DNA of 64,000 nt, from positions 27,944 through 91,943 of the forward strand of contig CALMZQ010000062.1 in the NCBI GenBank assembly GCA_937870915.1. The letters are read 5' to 3'. The translations under genes and the position numbers were made by a program. The notes under the pieces were generated by a model, which was given only the letters and a program-made list of their open reading frames with translations, ran no database searches and had not been told where the DNA came from. Positions within the stretch are counted from its first letter, which is position 1; each line of letters opens with the position of its first letter. The DNA is from an uncultured Ignavibacteria bacterium (lineage in GTDB: Bacteria > Bacteroidota > Ignavibacteria > Kapaibacteriales > Kapaibacteriaceae). Positions 45,475-55,676 of the stretch are shown one piece after another.

Positions 45475-45578
45475 TTTTCTATCCCGAGACGGTCGAAACA
45501 CTGCATAGTGATAGAGCAGAAAAGCAAAACAACATCATTGTAAACCCTCATCCCGAAGCAATCTGAGGAGTAGGCAAA

Positions 45579-46784
45579 ATGGCAAAAGAGAAATTTGAGC
45601 GGAACAAACCGCACGTAAACGTTGGAACGATTGGTCACGTTGACCATGGTAAGACAACGCTTACAGCAGCCATCACAATGTGTTTGGCCGCCAAGGGTCT
45701 TTCACAGAAGCGTTCGTTCGATTCGATCGACAACGCTCCGGAAGAAAAGGCACGCGGGATCACGATCGCAACGGCGCACGTTGAGTATGAGACGGAGAAC
45801 CGTCACTACGCACACGTAGACTGCCCTGGTCACGCTGACTATGTAAAGAACATGATCACGGGAGCTGCCCAGATGGACGGCGCTATTCTCGTGGTAGCAG
45901 CTACAGACGGCCCGATGCCACAAACGCGCGAGCACATTCTGCTTGCCCGTCAGGTTGGTGTGCCTCGTATCGTTGTGTTCATGAACAAGGTAGACATTGC
46001 AGATCCGGATCTTGTAGAGCTCGTTGAGATGGAGATCCGCGAACTTCTTAGCAAGTACGAATTCCCTGGCGATGACATTCCGATCATCAAGGGTTCTGCG
46101 CTCAAGGCACTTGACGCAGCATCTGGTGGTGCTGATGCAACAAGTCCAGACATGGCATGCATCTTTGAGCTCATGGCAGCAGTGGATTCATACATCCCAA
46201 CACCAATTCGTGACGTAGATAAGCCATTCCTTATGCCTGTTGAAGACGTGTTCTCGATCACTGGTCGTGGCACAGTAGGAACGGGTCGTATTGAGCGTGG
46301 CATTGTAAAGGTCAACGAAGAAGTTGAGATCGTTGGATTCGGTCTTCAAAAGAAGACAATCGTAACGGGTATTGAAATGTTCCGCAAGCTTCTTGACGAA
46401 GGTCGCGCTGGAGACAACGTAGGTCTTCTTCTTCGCGGCGTGGACAAGGAAGAGATTGAGCGCGGTATGGTTATTGCCAAGCCGGGATCGATCACACCGC
46501 ACCACAAGTTCAAGGCTCAAGCGTACGTATTGAACAAAGATGAAGGTGGCCGTCACACGCCATTCTTCACGAACTACCGTCCTCAGTTCTACTTCCGTAC
46601 AACAGACGTGACAGGTATCCTCAACTTGCCGGCCGGCGTGGAAATGATCATGCCAGGCGACAACGTTGACAATCTCGAAGTGGTACTCATTACACCGGTG
46701 GCCATGGAAGAAGGACTTCGCTTCGCTATTCGCGAAGGTGGTCGTACAGTTGGTGCTGGTGTTGTAACAGCGATCATCGAATAA
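45579..46784 (+). CDS. tuf: Elongation factor Tu
   Basis: 401 residues. G1 [10 protein letters not shown], switch [16 protein letters not shown]3 DCPGHADY, G4 NKVD and G5 SALKA-like residues are intact; domain II ([18 protein letters not shown]) and domain III ([20 protein letters not shown]) complete it. It delivers aminoacyl-tRNA to the ribosome. The position between fusA and rpsJ is the tufA place of the str operon. It is the only tuf in the window; the second locus next to tRNA-Thr is empty. The ribosome site GAGGAG lies 12 bases before the ATG. Confidence 0.98.
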   Translation: MAKEKFERNKPHVNVGTIGHVDHGKTTLTAAITMCLAAKGLSQKRSFDSIDNAPEEKARGITIATAHVEYETENRHYAHVDCPGHADYVKNMITGAAQMDGAILVVAATDGPMPQTREHILLARQVGVPRIVVFMNKVDIADPDLVELVEMEIRELLSKYEFPGDDIPIIKGSALKALDAASGGADATSPDMACIFELMAAVDSYIPTPIRDVDKPFLMPVEDVFSITGRGTVGTGRIERGIVKVNEEVEIVGFGLQKKTIVTGIEMFRKLLDEGRAGDNVGLLLRGVDKEEIERGMVIAKPGSITPHHKFKAQAYVLNKDEGGRHTPFFTNYRPQFYFRTTDVTGILNLPAGVEMIMPGDNVDNLEVVLITPVAMEEGLRFAIREGGRTVGAGVVTAIIE

Positions 46785-46803
46785 GAAAACGGTTTTCGAG
46801 TCG

Positions 46804-46831
46804 AATGAGGGAGGTATACGCCTCCCTCGTT
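46804..46831 (+). terminator. Hairpin between tuf and rpsJ, terminator or S10-operon leader
   Basis: An 11-bp stem, AATGAGGGAGG (46804-46814) with CCTCCCTCGTT (46821-46831), one T-G pair and a 6-base loop, followed by TCGTCTCC. The tail is only weakly T-rich, so an attenuator passing part of the transcripts into the S10 operon is likelier than a full stop. No TAnnTTTG is seen before rpsJ. Confidence 0.55.
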
Positions 46832-46869
46832 TCGTCTCCGACAGAACCTCCAACCAGGAGAACTAACGA

Positions 46870-47178
46870 GTGGCAACGCAACGCATTCGCATCAAGCTAC
46901 GGTCTTACGATCACAACCTCATTGATCGTTCGGCAGAGCGCATCGTCCGCACAGTGAAGCAGACAGGCGCCGTGGTATCGGGACCGATCCCGCTACCAAC
47001 GGAACGTACGGTCTATACAGTGCTGCGGTCTCCGCACGTGGACAAGAAGTCACGTGAGCAATTTGAGGCTCGTGTGCACAAGCGCGTCATCGACATCTTC
47101 AGCAGCACGCAGAAGACAATCGATGCGCTCATGCGCCTGGAGCTCCCGGCGGGTGTTGATGTCGAAGTGAAAGTCTAG
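46870..47178 (+). CDS. rpsJ: 30S ribosomal protein S10
   Basis: 102 residues, standard, from a GTG start with CAGGAGAAC upstream. Family marks: [20 protein letters not shown], the SGPIPLPT loop, [13 protein letters not shown] and the C-terminal [12 protein letters not shown]10 sits in the 30S head and, free of the ribosome, is NusE, which works with NusG and NusB in antitermination. First gene of the S10 operon part of the supercluster. Confidence 0.97.
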   Translation: MATQRIRIKLRSYDHNLIDRSAERIVRTVKQTGAVVSGPIPLPTERTVYTVLRSPHVDKKSREQFEARVHKRVIDIFSSTQKTIDALMRLELPAGVDVEVKV

Positions 47179-47192
47179 GAGTAAGAGGACAA

Positions 47193-47813
47193 ATGAGCGC
47201 AATCCTCGGACGCAAGCTGGGAATGACGAGCATCTTTACAGATGATGGCAATTTTGTGCCGTGTACTGTTATCGAAGCCGGACCATGCCCAGTAGTCCAA
47301 GTAAAAACAAAAGATAACGATGGCTATGATGCCGTCCAGATCGGCTATGAGTCGATCGCCGAACGCAAGGTGAATCGCCCTCGGGCAGGACACTTCGCTA
47401 AGAACGACGTCGAACCGACGCGTCACTTGAAAGAGTTCCGCCAGCTTGTTGCCAAGGTCAAAAATGGTGACATCATTACGGTGGAAGCTTTCACAACTGG
47501 CGACAAGGTGAAGGTGTCGGCAACGAGTAAGGGTAAGGGCTTCCAGGGTGTTGTTCGCCGTCACCACTTCGGTGGTGTAGGTATGGCAACCCACGGTCAG
47601 TCTGACAGACCTCGTGCCCCGGGTTCGATCGGTTCATCTTCCTATCCATCGCGTGTTTTCAAAGGCATGCGTATGGCCGGCCGAATGGGTGGTACACGTA
47701 TCACCATTCGCAATCTCACGGTACTCCGTGTGATGCCCGAGCAGAATCTCCTTCTTGTGAAGGGGAGTATCCCGGGTGCAATGAATTCAGTAGTTGAAAT
47801 TGTAAAGCTCTAA
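47193..47813 (+). CDS. rplC: 50S ribosomal protein L3
   Basis: 206 residues. N-terminal ILGRKLGMTSIFTDDGN, the central RHHFGGVGMATHGQSDRPRAPGSIG loop in family form, and RMGGTRITIRNLTV are intact. L3 starts 50S assembly and its loop reaches the peptidyl transferase centre; the Gln in the HGQSD region is the site methylated by PrmB in many bacteria. Spacing to rpsJ is 14 bases with AGGA before the ATG. Confidence 0.97.
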   Translation: MSAILGRKLGMTSIFTDDGNFVPCTVIEAGPCPVVQVKTKDNDGYDAVQIGYESIAERKVNRPRAGHFAKNDVEPTRHLKEFRQLVAKVKNGDIITVEAFTTGDKVKVSATSKGKGFQGVVRRHHFGGVGMATHGQSDRPRAPGSIGSSSYPSRVFKGMRMAGRMGGTRITIRNLTVLRVMPEQNLLLVKGSIPGAMNSVVEIVKL

Positions 47814-47826
47814 GAAGAAGACTGCC

Positions 47827-48471
47827 ATGACTGTGGATGTACTCACAAAGGACGGTGCAAAAGCGGGCTCTATCGAGCTGCCGGCATCGGTCTTTGGTAT
47901 CGAGCCCAGCGAGCAAGCGATGTATCAGGCTGTACGGGCATACTTGGCGCATCGTCGTCAGGGCACGCACAAAGTGAAGACGCGCGCTGAGGTGTCTGGT
48001 GGCGGCAAAAAGCCGTTCAAGCAAAAAGGCACTGGTGGTGCACGTCGTGGCACGAGCCGCTCGCCCCTTAACCCGGGTGGTGGTAAGATTCACGGACCGT
48101 TCCCACACCTTTATCACATCGAACTATCGGTGAAGGTGAAGAGGCTTGCTCGCAAGTCTGCTCTCACCCTTCGAGCACGCGAGAACAATCTTGTAGTGTT
48201 GGAAGACTTCACTGTAAGCGCGCCAAAAACGCGTGAGGTAGCATCGATGTTGAAGGCCATCAAGGTAGATGGTTCAAAGGTGCTGTTGCTTCTGCCAAAG
48301 TCTAACGAGACGTTTGTGAAGTCTGCGCGTAACATCGCAGGAGTAACAACGTTCCCGGCTGACAAGATCTCTGCATATGATGTGCTGAGTCATGGAAAGC
48401 TTGTGATCTTCAAGAGCGCTATCGAAACGCTCGCCAATTCATTTGGCGAAGTGAACGAAGGAGACGCATAA
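47827..48471 (+). CDS. rplD: 50S ribosomal protein L4
   Basis: 214 residues. The tunnel loop has GGGKKPFKQKGTGGARRGTSRSP in family form (about residues 58-82), and a Rossmann-like C-domain with the KVLLLLPKSNETFVKSARNI helix. L4 lines the exit tunnel; in gammaproteobacteria it represses the S10 operon, but no such evidence is visible here beyond the hairpin before rpsJ. Its TAA stop shares one base with the rplW ATG, so translation of the two is coupled. Confidence 0.96.
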   Translation: MTVDVLTKDGAKAGSIELPASVFGIEPSEQAMYQAVRAYLAHRRQGTHKVKTRAEVSGGGKKPFKQKGTGGARRGTSRSPLNPGGGKIHGPFPHLYHIELSVKVKRLARKSALTLRARENNLVVLEDFTVSAPKTREVASMLKAIKVDGSKVLLLLPKSNETFVKSARNIAGVTTFPADKISAYDVLSHGKLVIFKSAIETLANSFGEVNEGDA

Positions 48472-48773
48472 TGATCACGGTACTACGAAAGCCGGTCATT
48501 ACTGAGAAGGCAACCAAGGTTGGGCACATGCGCCAATATGTCTTCGAAGTAGATCCGGATGCAAACAAGCTTCAGATCCGTCAAGCTATCAAGCAGATGT
48601 TTGATGTAGAAGCAACGAGCATTCGCACTGTACGCACGAAGGGAAAAGTAAAGACCCGTATGACGCGCCGTGGTCCACAGATCGGTCGTACCAATCTGAA
48701 GAAGAAGGCCTATGTGACGCTCAAGGAAGGTCAGTCCATCGACATCGTTGCCGGCGAAGGCAACGAGGAGTAA
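48471..48773 (+). CDS. rplW: 50S ribosomal protein L23
   Basis: 100 residues. [17 protein letters not shown] opens the family, followed by [24 protein letters not shown] and the RNA-binding loop [25 protein letters not shown]23 sits at the tunnel exit and docks trigger factor and SRP. ATG overlaps the rplD stop by one base (TAATG). Confidence 0.96.
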   Translation: MITVLRKPVITEKATKVGHMRQYVFEVDPDANKLQIRQAIKQMFDVEATSIRTVRTKGKVKTRMTRRGPQIGRTNLKKKAYVTLKEGQSIDIVAGEGNEE

Positions 48774-48789
48774 GCGGAGAACACGAATC

Positions 48790-49626
48790 ATGGCAACCAG
48801 GAATCTCAAGCCGATCACGCCGGGAACGCGCTACTACAGCATCAGCACGTTCGACGAGATCACTACATCCAAGCCGGAGAAAAGTCTTCTTGAACCGATC
48901 AAGAAGTCTGGCGGCCGCAACAACACCGGACGTGTAACATCACGTCACCGTGGTGGTGGACACAAGCGGATGTATCGTATCATCGATTTCAAGCGTGAGA
49001 AGTTCGGAATCGAAGCAACAGTGATGACGATCGAATATGATCCGAATCGCACATGCCGCATTGCACTTCTCGAGTATGCTGACGGAGAGAAGCGTTATAT
49101 CATCGCACCGGACAAGGTGAAGGTTGGCCAGAAGCTCATGAGTGGCGAGAAGGCAGAACCGAAGGATGGCAATACGTTGCCGTTCACAAAGATCCCGGTT
49201 GGATATGTGGTGCACAACATTGAAATGAAGCCTGGTAAGGGCGGTCAGATGGTTCGTTCGGCCGGTACTTCCGCGCAGTTCGTTGGCGTAGACAACGGTA
49301 AGGCTCAGATCAAGCTCCCTTCGGGTGAGATTCGTATGGTCCCTGCTATTTGTATGGCAACGATCGGTGTAGTGAGCAACGGTTCGCATGAGAACATCAG
49401 TTATGGCAAGGCCGGTCGTATGCGTTGGTTGGGCGTTCGTCCACAGACGCGTGGTATGGCTATGAATCCGATCGATCACCCGAACGGTGGTGGTGAAGGA
49501 CGTTCGAAGTCGGGTGGTGGTCGCAAGCACATGCGCTCGCCATGGGGTCAGCTCGCTAAGGGCCTCAAGACAAGAAAGAAGAAGAATGCCTCGAATGACA
49601 TGATCATTCGTCGGCGCAACGCGTAA
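48790..49626 (+). CDS. rplB: 50S ribosomal protein L2
   Basis: 278 residues. The N-terminus ([15 protein letters not shown]), [18 protein letters not shown] and the C-terminal [15 protein letters not shown] are family landmarks; the histidine in DHPNGGGEG is the one implicated in peptidyl transfer. ATG 48790 fits the family; an in-frame codon at 48748 lies inside rplW and is rejected. A GGAGAACACGAATC stretch gives the ribosome site. Confidence 0.97.
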   Translation: MATRNLKPITPGTRYYSISTFDEITTSKPEKSLLEPIKKSGGRNNTGRVTSRHRGGGHKRMYRIIDFKREKFGIEATVMTIEYDPNRTCRIALLEYADGEKRYIIAPDKVKVGQKLMSGEKAEPKDGNTLPFTKIPVGYVVHNIEMKPGKGGQMVRSAGTSAQFVGVDNGKAQIKLPSGEIRMVPAICMATIGVVSNGSHENISYGKAGRMRWLGVRPQTRGMAMNPIDHPNGGGEGRSKSGGGRKHMRSPWGQLAKGLKTRKKKNASNDMIIRRRNA

Positions 49627-49650
49627 CCAAGGAACACGGAGTAGTCAGAG

Positions 49651-49938
49651 ATGCCTCGTTCACTAAAAAAAGAGCCGTTCGTCAGCTTCAAGCTGGTCAA
49701 GAAGGTAGCGGCAATGAATGACTCGAGCAAGAAGTCCGTGATCAAGACTTGGTCGCGTGCATCAACGATTTCGCCGGAGTTCGTGGGTCACACACTCGCG
49801 GTACACAACGGTAACAAGTTCATTCCGGTATACGTGACGGAGAACATGGTTGGGCACAAGCTTGGTGAGTTTTCGCCAACGCGTACCTACCGTGGGCACT
49901 CAGGCAACCGGAAAGATCTCAAAACGGGCAAGAAGTAA
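49651..49938 (+). CDS. rpsS: 30S ribosomal protein S19
   Basis: 95 residues. [18 protein letters not shown] opens it, followed by [24 protein letters not shown] and the family ending [16 protein letters not shown]19 is in the 30S head and contacts S13 and the A-site tRNA. Lies between rplB and rplV in the universal order. Confidence 0.97.
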   Translation: MPRSLKKEPFVSFKLVKKVAAMNDSSKKSVIKTWSRASTISPEFVGHTLAVHNGNKFIPVYVTENMVGHKLGEFSPTRTYRGHSGNRKDLKTGKK

Positions 49939-49947
49939 GGACGAACG

Positions 49948-50286
49948 ATGGAAGCACGCGCTATCAAACGCTACAATAGATCGTCGCCTCGCAAGATGCG
50001 TCTAGTGATCGATCTCATTCGTGGCAAGTCGGCTCAGGAGGCACTCAACATCCTCCAATTCTCGGACAAGGCAGCTGGTTCAGTGGCTGAGCTCACGCTC
50101 AAGTCTGCGATCAGCAACCTCACCCGGAAGGATCAGGGGATCGACCCCGAGTCCATCGTTGTGAAGGAGTGTTTCGTCGATCCAGGACCGACGATCAAGC
50201 GGATCTCGCCAGCCCCTATGGGTCGTGCATATCGTATTCGCAAGCGCTCGCATCATTTAACCATCGTCGTTTCTACGAAACAGTAA
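49948..50286 (+). CDS. rplV: 50S ribosomal protein L22
   Basis: 112 residues. Family marks: YNRSSPRKMRLVIDLIRGKSAQEALNIL and the tunnel hairpin near the C-terminus (DPGPTIKRISPAPMGRAYRIRKRSHHLTIVV). L22's hairpin lines the exit tunnel near L4 and is where macrolide-related changes arise; no insertion or deletion is seen. Ten bases after rpsS. Confidence 0.96.
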   Translation: MEARAIKRYNRSSPRKMRLVIDLIRGKSAQEALNILQFSDKAAGSVAELTLKSAISNLTRKDQGIDPESIVVKECFVDPGPTIKRISPAPMGRAYRIRKRSHHLTIVVSTKQ

Positions 50287-50301
50287 GCGGAGTCAGATCA
50301 A

Positions 50302-50949
50302 GTGGGTCAGAAGACAAATCCGATCGGTCTGCGACTAGGCATCATCCGCCAGTGGGAAGCCAACTGGTTCGATGAAAAGAACGTCGCAGAAAAGTTGCAA
50401 GAGGACCTCATGGTTCGCAACTACATCAAGAGCCGTCTCAAGAAGGCCGGTGTAGCACGGATCATCGTTGAACGTACGGCGAAGCAGCTTCGCGTTACGA
50501 TCAACACATCGCGCCCAGGCGTGATCATTGGTCGCTCAGGAAAGGATATTGCACAGCTCGAAGAAGAGCTTCGCAAGATCACCAAGAAAGAAGTAAAGAT
50601 ACTTATCAGCGAGATCAAGCGCCCCGAGCTTGATGCACAGCTGGTGGCAGACAACATCGCAGCGCAGCTCGAGGGTAGAATCTCGTTCCGTCGTGCAATG
50701 AAGAACGCCGTTAGCAGCACCATGCGAGTTGGAGCAGAAGGAGTTCGTGTTATGTGTTCGGGCCGCCTTGGTGGTGCAGACATGACGCGGAAGGAGCAGT
50801 ACAAGGAAGGTCGCGTTCCGTTGCACACGTTGCGTGCGGACATAGACTATGCACAAGGGCGTGCAGAGACCGTGTACGGTTCGATCGGAGTAAAGGTATG
50901 GATCTGCCGTGGCGACGTGATCGGCAAGCAACAGAACAAGGAACAGTAA
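50302..50949 (+). CDS. rpsC: 30S ribosomal protein S3
   Basis: 215 residues from GTG 50302. GQKTNPIGLRLGIIRQWEANW opens it; the KH domain motif VIIGRSGKDIAQLEEEL and the C-terminal GRLGGADMTRKEQYKEGRVPLHTLRADIDY are intact. S3 forms part of the mRNA entry channel and helicase. Starts 15 bases after rplV; AGCGGAG is the ribosome site. Confidence 0.97.
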   Translation: MGQKTNPIGLRLGIIRQWEANWFDEKNVAEKLQEDLMVRNYIKSRLKKAGVARIIVERTAKQLRVTINTSRPGVIIGRSGKDIAQLEEELRKITKKEVKILISEIKRPELDAQLVADNIAAQLEGRISFRRAMKNAVSSTMRVGAEGVRVMCSGRLGGADMTRKEQYKEGRVPLHTLRADIDYAQGRAETVYGSIGVKVWICRGDVIGKQQNKEQ

Positions 50950-50969
50950 GTCAGGCGTAAGGCAACGAC

Positions 50970-51389
50970 ATGCTCATCCCAAAAAGAGTTAAGCACCGGA
51001 AGACACAGCGAGGCCGCCGTAGAGGCAAGGCATATCGTGGATCAACCGTTGCGTTCGGATCATACGGTCTCAAGGCGCTGGAAGCAGCGTGGATCACGAA
51101 CCGTCAGATCGAATCGGCACGTATCGCTATCAATCGATACCTCCGCCGTGATGGTAAGGTTTGGATCCGGATCTTTCCGGACAAGCCGGTCACGAAGAAG
51201 CCGGCAGAGACCCGAATGGGTTCCGGTAAGGGTAACCCAGAGTTCTGGGTGGCCGTCGTGAAGCCAGGTCGTATCCTCTTCGAGATCGACGGGGTTACGA
51301 AGGAGCGTGCGCAAGAGGCAGTGCGTCTTGCCATCCATAAGCTCCCGATCAAGTGCAAGTTCGTCCAACGAGTGGACCTGGAGGGTTAA
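50970..51389 (+). CDS. rplP: 50S ribosomal protein L16
   Basis: 139 residues. [19 protein letters not shown] start, then [30 protein letters not shown] and the [20 protein letters not shown] loop. L16 positions A-site tRNA and needs to be in place for late 50S assembly. Gene order rpsC-rplP-rpmC-rpsQ is the usual one. Confidence 0.97.
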   Translation: MLIPKRVKHRKTQRGRRRGKAYRGSTVAFGSYGLKALEAAWITNRQIESARIAINRYLRRDGKVWIRIFPDKPVTKKPAETRMGSGKGNPEFWVAVVKPGRILFEIDGVTKERAQEAVRLAIHKLPIKCKFVQRVDLEG

Positions 51390-51392
51390 ATC

Positions 51393-51599
51393 ATGAAATC
51401 ACGCAAAGCAGAAGACCTCCGTTCACTTTCGACACAGGAGCTTCAAGGGTTCCTTAAAGAGAGCGAAGACAATGTCACGCGTCTGCGTTTCCAGCTCACG
51501 CTGGGTCAACTTCAAGACTCATCGAGCATCAAGACGCTTCGCAAAGACATCGCGCGGATGAAGACACTTCTTCACGAGCGCACCAGCAACGCCAACTGA
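51393..51599 (+). CDS. rpmC: 50S ribosomal protein L29
   Basis: 68 residues, two-helix protein. Conserved [50 protein letters not shown] pattern in family form. L29 sits beside L23 at the tunnel exit. The ATG is 3 bases after the rplP stop, so translation is coupled. Confidence 0.95.
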   Translation: MKSRKAEDLRSLSTQELQGFLKESEDNVTRLRFQLTLGQLQDSSSIKTLRKDIARMKTLLHERTSNAN

Positions 51600-51613
51600 A
51601 TCGGATCGTAACC

Positions 51614-51892
51614 ATGGCAGACGAAACAACAACGAACACCACGGCATCGCGTCGCAAAGTGCGTACCGGTAAGGTGGTTAGCAACAAGGCGGAGAAGACT
51701 ATTGTGGTTAGCATAGAGCGCCAGGTAGCCCATCCCCTCTATAAAAAGTATTTCAAGCTGACAACGAAGGTGATGGCGCACGACGAAAACAACGAGTGCA
51801 ACATCGGCGACGTGGTCAAGGTCATCGAGAGCCGTCCGCTGAGTGCCCGCAAGCGTTGGGCCTTGGTGGCGATCATCGAACGAGCGCAGTAA
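51614..51892 (+). CDS. rpsQ: 30S ribosomal protein S17
   Basis: 92 residues. The OB-fold core [30 protein letters not shown] and [18 protein letters not shown] are intact. It has a 14-residue Thr-rich N-terminal extension ([15 protein letters not shown]) not usual in shorter homologues. S17 binds 16S rRNA helix 11 early in 30S assembly. Confidence 0.95.
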   Translation: MADETTTNTTASRRKVRTGKVVSNKAEKTIVVSIERQVAHPLYKKYFKLTTKVMAHDENNECNIGDVVKVIESRPLSARKRWALVAIIERAQ

Positions 51893-51904
51893 GGGAGAAC
51901 GGAC

Positions 51905-52273
51905 ATGATTCAAGAAGAATCAAATCTCGTGGTAGCTGATAACTCCGGAGCACGCAGGCTTAGGTGCATTCGAGTTCTAGGCGGACACGGTAAGCGCTAT
52001 GCAACGGTAGGTGATATCGTTGTGTGCTCGGTGAAGGCTGCTTTGCCAGCCGGCGCTGTGAAGAAAGGCGAAGTGGTGAAAGCTGTGATCGTTCGTACGA
52101 AGAAGGAAATTCGCCGCCGCGATGGCTCGTTTATCCGATTCGACGAAAACGCCGCTGTCGTCATCAACAACAACAACGATCCTCGCGGGACGCGCATCTT
52201 CGGGCCAGTGGCTCGTGAACTTCGTGATCGCTCGTTCATGAAGATCATTTCTCTCGCACCAGAGGTGCTCTGA
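51905..52273 (+). CDS. rplN: 50S ribosomal protein L14
   Basis: 122 residues, standard. [27 protein letters not shown], then the conserved [26 protein letters not shown] and [23 protein letters not shown] end. L14 lies at the subunit interface and binds the silencing factor RsfS. It opens the spc part of the supercluster; no promoter was seen in the 12-base gap before it. Confidence 0.97.
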   Translation: MIQEESNLVVADNSGARRLRCIRVLGGHGKRYATVGDIVVCSVKAALPAGAVKKGEVVKAVIVRTKKEIRRRDGSFIRFDENAAVVINNNNDPRGTRIFGPVARELRDRSFMKIISLAPEVL

Positions 52274-52281
52274 GGTATACG

Positions 52282-52602
52282 ATGAAGCTAAAGATCAAAA
52301 AGGGCGACACGGTGATCGTGATCGCAGGAAATAACAAAGGGGCTAAGGGCCGTGTGCTCATGGTGTACCCAACTACAATGCAGGTCCTTGTTGAAGGTGT
52401 GAACATGCGCTCAAAGGCAGTTCGCCCATCACCAAAGCATCCAAATGGTGGCATTGTGAAGATGGAAGCACCCGTACACTTCTCTAATGTCCAGCTTGTA
52501 GACAAGAATGGTAAGCCAACGCGTGTAACGCGTGTTCGCACCACGTCTGGTGACAAGACGATCGTCAAGCGCATTGCGAAGACGACACAAGAAGAACTCT
52601 AA
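52282..52602 (+). CDS. rplX: 50S ribosomal protein L24
   Basis: 106 residues. KOW motif [23 protein letters not shown] at the N-terminus and [30 protein letters not shown] in the middle. L24 nucleates 50S assembly near the tunnel exit. Starts 8 bases after rplN, in the usual order. Confidence 0.96.
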   Translation: MKLKIKKGDTVIVIAGNNKGAKGRVLMVYPTTMQVLVEGVNMRSKAVRPSPKHPNGGIVKMEAPVHFSNVQLVDKNGKPTRVTRVRTTSGDKTIVKRIAKTTQEEL

Positions 52603-52632
52603 GAAGACGAACGTCGAAGGAACGCAGAAACC

Positions 52633-53259
52633 ATGGCAAAAACCACACCGCCGAAGAGGGAGCAATTCAAGCCTGATGGCCCACGTCTTGAAGACATTCA
52701 AGATGTGCGAGTCCCGGCTCGTCTACATGCCTTCTATAAGGACCAGGTAGTACCGGCACTCATGAAGCGCTTCAACTATGAGAGCATCATGGAAGTGCCA
52801 CGCATCGAGAAGATTGCGATCAACATCGGTGTTGGCGCAGCAACTCAGGATGCCAAGCAACTTCAGGCTGCTGTGAATGAACTTGAATTGATCGTTGGTC
52901 AGCGTCCGGCAGTTTCGCGTGCACGCAAGTCCATCGCTAACTTCAAGCTTCGCGAAGGCATGCCGATCGGTGCTCGTGTAACGCTTCGTCGTGCACACTT
53001 GTATGAGTTCCTCGATCGTTTCATCAACATCGCAGCACCGCGTATTCGCGACTTCCGTGGATTCTCAGACAAGAGTTTCGACGGACGTGGTAACTACACG
53101 ATCGGCGTGAAGGAACAGATCATCTTCCCTGAAATTGACGTAGATAAGGTGTCGAGGATCAACGGGATGGACATCACGTTCGTTACGTCGGCCAAGACGG
53201 ATGAAGAGGCGCAAGCCTTGCTTCAAGAATTTGGTTTCCCGTTCCGTAAACGCGACTAA
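52633..53259 (+). CDS. rplE: 50S ribosomal protein L5 with N-terminal extension
   Basis: 208 residues against about 180 in most bacteria. The extra ~28 residues ([20 protein letters not shown] onward) are polar and precede the conserved [19 protein letters not shown]. Core landmarks are [14 protein letters not shown], the [23 protein letters not shown] segment and [13 protein letters not shown]5 binds 5S rRNA and the P-site tRNA T loop. No ATG with a ribosome site occurs at the usual start, so the extension is probably real. Confidence 0.95.
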   Translation: MAKTTPPKREQFKPDGPRLEDIQDVRVPARLHAFYKDQVVPALMKRFNYESIMEVPRIEKIAINIGVGAATQDAKQLQAAVNELELIVGQRPAVSRARKSIANFKLREGMPIGARVTLRRAHLYEFLDRFINIAAPRIRDFRGFSDKSFDGRGNYTIGVKEQIIFPEIDVDKVSRINGMDITFVTSAKTDEEAQALLQEFGFPFRKRD

Positions 53260-53277
53260 GAACACAAGAGAATTTCC

Positions 53278-53547
53278 ATGGCCAAGACATCAGTCATAGC
53301 GCGCAACAAGAAGCGCATCCGCCTGGCAGCAAAGTACGCCGCAAAGCGTGCAGAGCTCAAGGCAGCTGGCGACATGGTGGGGCTCCAAAAGCTTCCACGC
53401 AACAGTTCGCCTACACGTGTCCGCAGTCGTTGCCTTATCACAGGCCGCGGCAAGGGCGTCTACCGTAAGTTCGGCCTGTGCCGAAACATGTTCCGTCTTC
53501 TTGCGCTCGAAGGCAAGATTCCCGGCATGCGCAAGGCAAGCTGGTAA
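53278..53547 (+). CDS. rpsN: 30S ribosomal protein S14, zinc-free type
   Basis: 89 residues, the long form without the two Cys-x2-Cys pairs of zinc-binding S14. [24 protein letters not shown] and the C-terminal [40 protein letters not shown] in family form. S14 completes the 30S head. Being zinc-free it needs no zinc-starvation paralogue. Confidence 0.96.
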   Translation: MAKTSVIARNKKRIRLAAKYAAKRAELKAAGDMVGLQKLPRNSSPTRVRSRCLITGRGKGVYRKFGLCRNMFRLLALEGKIPGMRKASW

Positions 53548-53591
53548 AACAGTTCCAGTCCTGATTTTCGAACACGACCAAGACGACGACT

Positions 53592-53987
53592 ATGCCAGTC
53601 ACAGATACCATCGCCGATTTCATCACACGCATCCGCAACGCGTCGGCCGCTAAGCACAAAACAGTTGATGTGCCAGCGTCGAAGCTCAAAGTGGCCATAG
53701 CCGAGATCCTCAAGGATCAAGGCTTCATTTTGGACTTCGAAAGCGTTGAGGACAACAAGCAGGGCGTGCTCACCCTCAAGCTGCGCTATCACTACGGGCA
53801 GCCGGTTATCCGTGAGGTACACCGCGTTAGTAAGCCAGGACGTCGCATTTATGCGCCGGCTGACAAGCTCCCGCGTGTACGCAACGGACTCGGCGTCGCC
53901 ATCATTTCCACGCCTCGTGGGGTGATGACCGACAAACAAGCCCGCCGCGAGAACGTTGGTGGTGAAGTGCTTTGCACAATCTGGTAA
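53592..53987 (+). CDS. rpsH: 30S ribosomal protein S8
   Basis: 131 residues. [30 protein letters not shown] start, a variable middle, and the conserved end [38 protein letters not shown]8 binds the centre of 16S rRNA and, in enterobacteria, represses the spc operon; no such site was identified here. Confidence 0.97.
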   Translation: MPVTDTIADFITRIRNASAAKHKTVDVPASKLKVAIAEILKDQGFILDFESVEDNKQGVLTLKLRYHYGQPVIREVHRVSKPGRRIYAPADKLPRVRNGLGVAIISTPRGVMTDKQARRENVGGEVLCTIW

Positions 53988-54012
53988 GAAGAGAAGCGAG
54001 GAGCAAAAGACA

Positions 54013-54552
54013 ATGTCACGAGTAGGTAAGAAACTCATCTCCATTCCGAGTAACGTCAACGTAAAGTTCGACGGTACAGTATGCACGGTCAAAGGCCCCA
54101 AGGGTGAACTTACGTTCGCCTTCGACGCTTCGATCACGCCGGTCATGGAGAGCAATACGCTCACGTTCACGCGAGCAAACGACGACAAGAAAGTTCGTGC
54201 ACTGCACGGCCTTACTCGCGCGCATATCGCTTGGATGGTAGAAGGTGTATCCAATGGATTCACCAAGAACCTCCAGGTAGAAGGTGTGGGCTATAAGGTT
54301 GAACTACGCGGCAAGAATCTTCTGCTGTCGTTGGGTTATTCTCACCCAATTCTCTTCATGCCGCCGGATGGCGTGGAGTTTGCTGTGTCTACACCTACGG
54401 TGTTCGCAGTAAAGGGAATCAATAAGCACCTCGTAGGTGAGGTAGCGGCGAAGGTTCGCAAGCTTCGTCCACCTGAGCCGTACAAGGGCAAAGGAATTCG
54501 GTACGAAGGTGAATACATCCGTCGCAAGGCCGGTAAGTCAGCAGGCAAGTAA
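54013..54552 (+). CDS. rplF: 50S ribosomal protein L6
   Basis: 179 residues. [33 protein letters not shown] start chosen at ATG 54013 because it matches the family; an upstream in-frame start lies within rpsH. The C-terminal [34 protein letters not shown] is the L6 signature. L6 lies near the sarcin-ricin loop and factor-binding site. Confidence 0.97.
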   Translation: MSRVGKKLISIPSNVNVKFDGTVCTVKGPKGELTFAFDASITPVMESNTLTFTRANDDKKVRALHGLTRAHIAWMVEGVSNGFTKNLQVEGVGYKVELRGKNLLLSLGYSHPILFMPPDGVEFAVSTPTVFAVKGINKHLVGEVAAKVRKLRPPEPYKGKGIRYEGEYIRRKAGKSAGK

Positions 54553-54566
54553 GGAGACTACGAAAC

Positions 54567-54938
54567 ATGAATCGCATCAAACTCAAAAATGTTCGGCAAG
54601 CACGCCGGGACCGCCGGGTTCGCAAGAATATCTCCGGATCGCCAGAACGCCTTCGTTTGACGGTGTTCCGCTCGCTGGGTCATATCTATGCGCAGATTAT
54701 CGACGATGTAGCTGCAACAACAGTTGTATCAGCTTCAACGCTCGACAAGGACATCCGCGCGAAGATTACAGCAGGCATGACCAAGGTCGAAGAGAGTCGG
54801 CTAGTTGGAGCCGCTCTTGCAGAACGCGCCAAGGCAGCGAAGGCAACAAAGGTTGCATTCGACCGCAATGGCTTCCTCTATCACGGCCGAGTGAAAGCGC
54901 TTGCAGAGTCTGCGCGCGAAGCTGGTCTCGATTTCTAA
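54567..54938 (+). CDS. rplR: 50S ribosomal protein L18
   Basis: 123 residues. [35 protein letters not shown] start and the [26 protein letters not shown] ending are diagnostic. L18 binds 5S rRNA with L5. Basic Arg/Lys-rich N-terminus as usual; GGAGA precedes the ATG. Confidence 0.97.
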   Translation: MNRIKLKNVRQARRDRRVRKNISGSPERLRLTVFRSLGHIYAQIIDDVAATTVVSASTLDKDIRAKITAGMTKVEESRLVGAALAERAKAAKATKVAFDRNGFLYHGRVKALAESAREAGLDF

Positions 54939-54962
54939 CGCGAACGAAACGGAGCTGATTAC

Positions 54963-55466
54963 GTGGCAAAGCAAAAAGTGTCGGATCTTAACCTCAAAGA
55001 CAAGATCGTCTACGTTGGCCGAACAGCCAAGGTAGTGAAGGGTGGACGTAGGTTCAACTTCTCAGCGATGGTCGTTGTTGGTGATGAGGCAGGTCACGTC
55101 GGGTACGGACTCGGCAAAGCCGGTGAAGTTTCCAATGCCGTAACAAAGGCAACGGAAGCGGCCAAAAAGTCTGTTGTGAAGGTTCGTGTACAGAATGGTA
55201 CAGTTCCTCACGAAGTTATTGGCCGATTTGGTGCAGCTAAGGTTCTGATCCGCCCTGCAACACCGGGTACTGGTGTTATTGCGGCCGGTGGCGTTCGCGC
55301 TATCCTTGAGCTTGCCGGCGTAACGGATGTGCTTACAAAGTCCCAAGGCTCGTCCAACCCGCACAACACGGTTAAGGCAACCATGAACGCTTTGATGCAA
55401 CTCGAGGATGCTGGTGCTGTGGCTGCACGCCGCGGTGTCTCACTCGAGAAGGTACTCAAGGGTTAA
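54963..55466 (+). CDS. rpsE: 30S ribosomal protein S5
   Basis: 167 residues from GTG 54963. The dsRBD-like N-domain has [29 protein letters not shown], then [26 protein letters not shown], and the C-domain has the [19 protein letters not shown] loop. S5 affects decoding accuracy and unwinding at the mRNA entry. Confidence 0.97.
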   Translation: MAKQKVSDLNLKDKIVYVGRTAKVVKGGRRFNFSAMVVVGDEAGHVGYGLGKAGEVSNAVTKATEAAKKSVVKVRVQNGTVPHEVIGRFGAAKVLIRPATPGTGVIAAGGVRAILELAGVTDVLTKSQGSSNPHNTVKATMNALMQLEDAGAVAARRGVSLEKVLKG

Positions 55467-55485
55467 GGCAAAGAAGGAAACGAAC

Positions 55486-55668
55486 ATGAAACTGAAGATT
55501 ACCCAAGTGCGTTCGGTCATCGGCGCCCTACAAAATCAAAAGGACACGATCAAGGCTCTTGGCCTTGGCCGCCCCAATTACGTTACCGTCAAGCCAAAGA
55601 ATGTTCAAATCCTTGGTATGATTAACGTTGTCCGGCACCTTGTGAACGTCGAAGAGATCGCAGACTGA
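55486..55668 (+). CDS. rpmD: 50S ribosomal protein L30
   Basis: 60 residues, the usual bacterial size. KLKITQVRSVIGALQNQKDTIKALGLGR and the VKPKNVQILGMINVVRHLV second half are in family form. ATG 55486 follows AAGGAAA; a longer open frame begins inside rpsE and is rejected. L30 is a peripheral 50S protein. Confidence 0.96.
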   Translation: MKLKITQVRSVIGALQNQKDTIKALGLGRPNYVTVKPKNVQILGMINVVRHLVNVEEIAD

Positions 55669-55676
55669 GGCCTATC

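Noticed and set aside
45336..45566. 76-codon frame in the fusA-tuf gap
   Set aside because: Covers a hairpin and the tuf promoter; composition is not protein-like.
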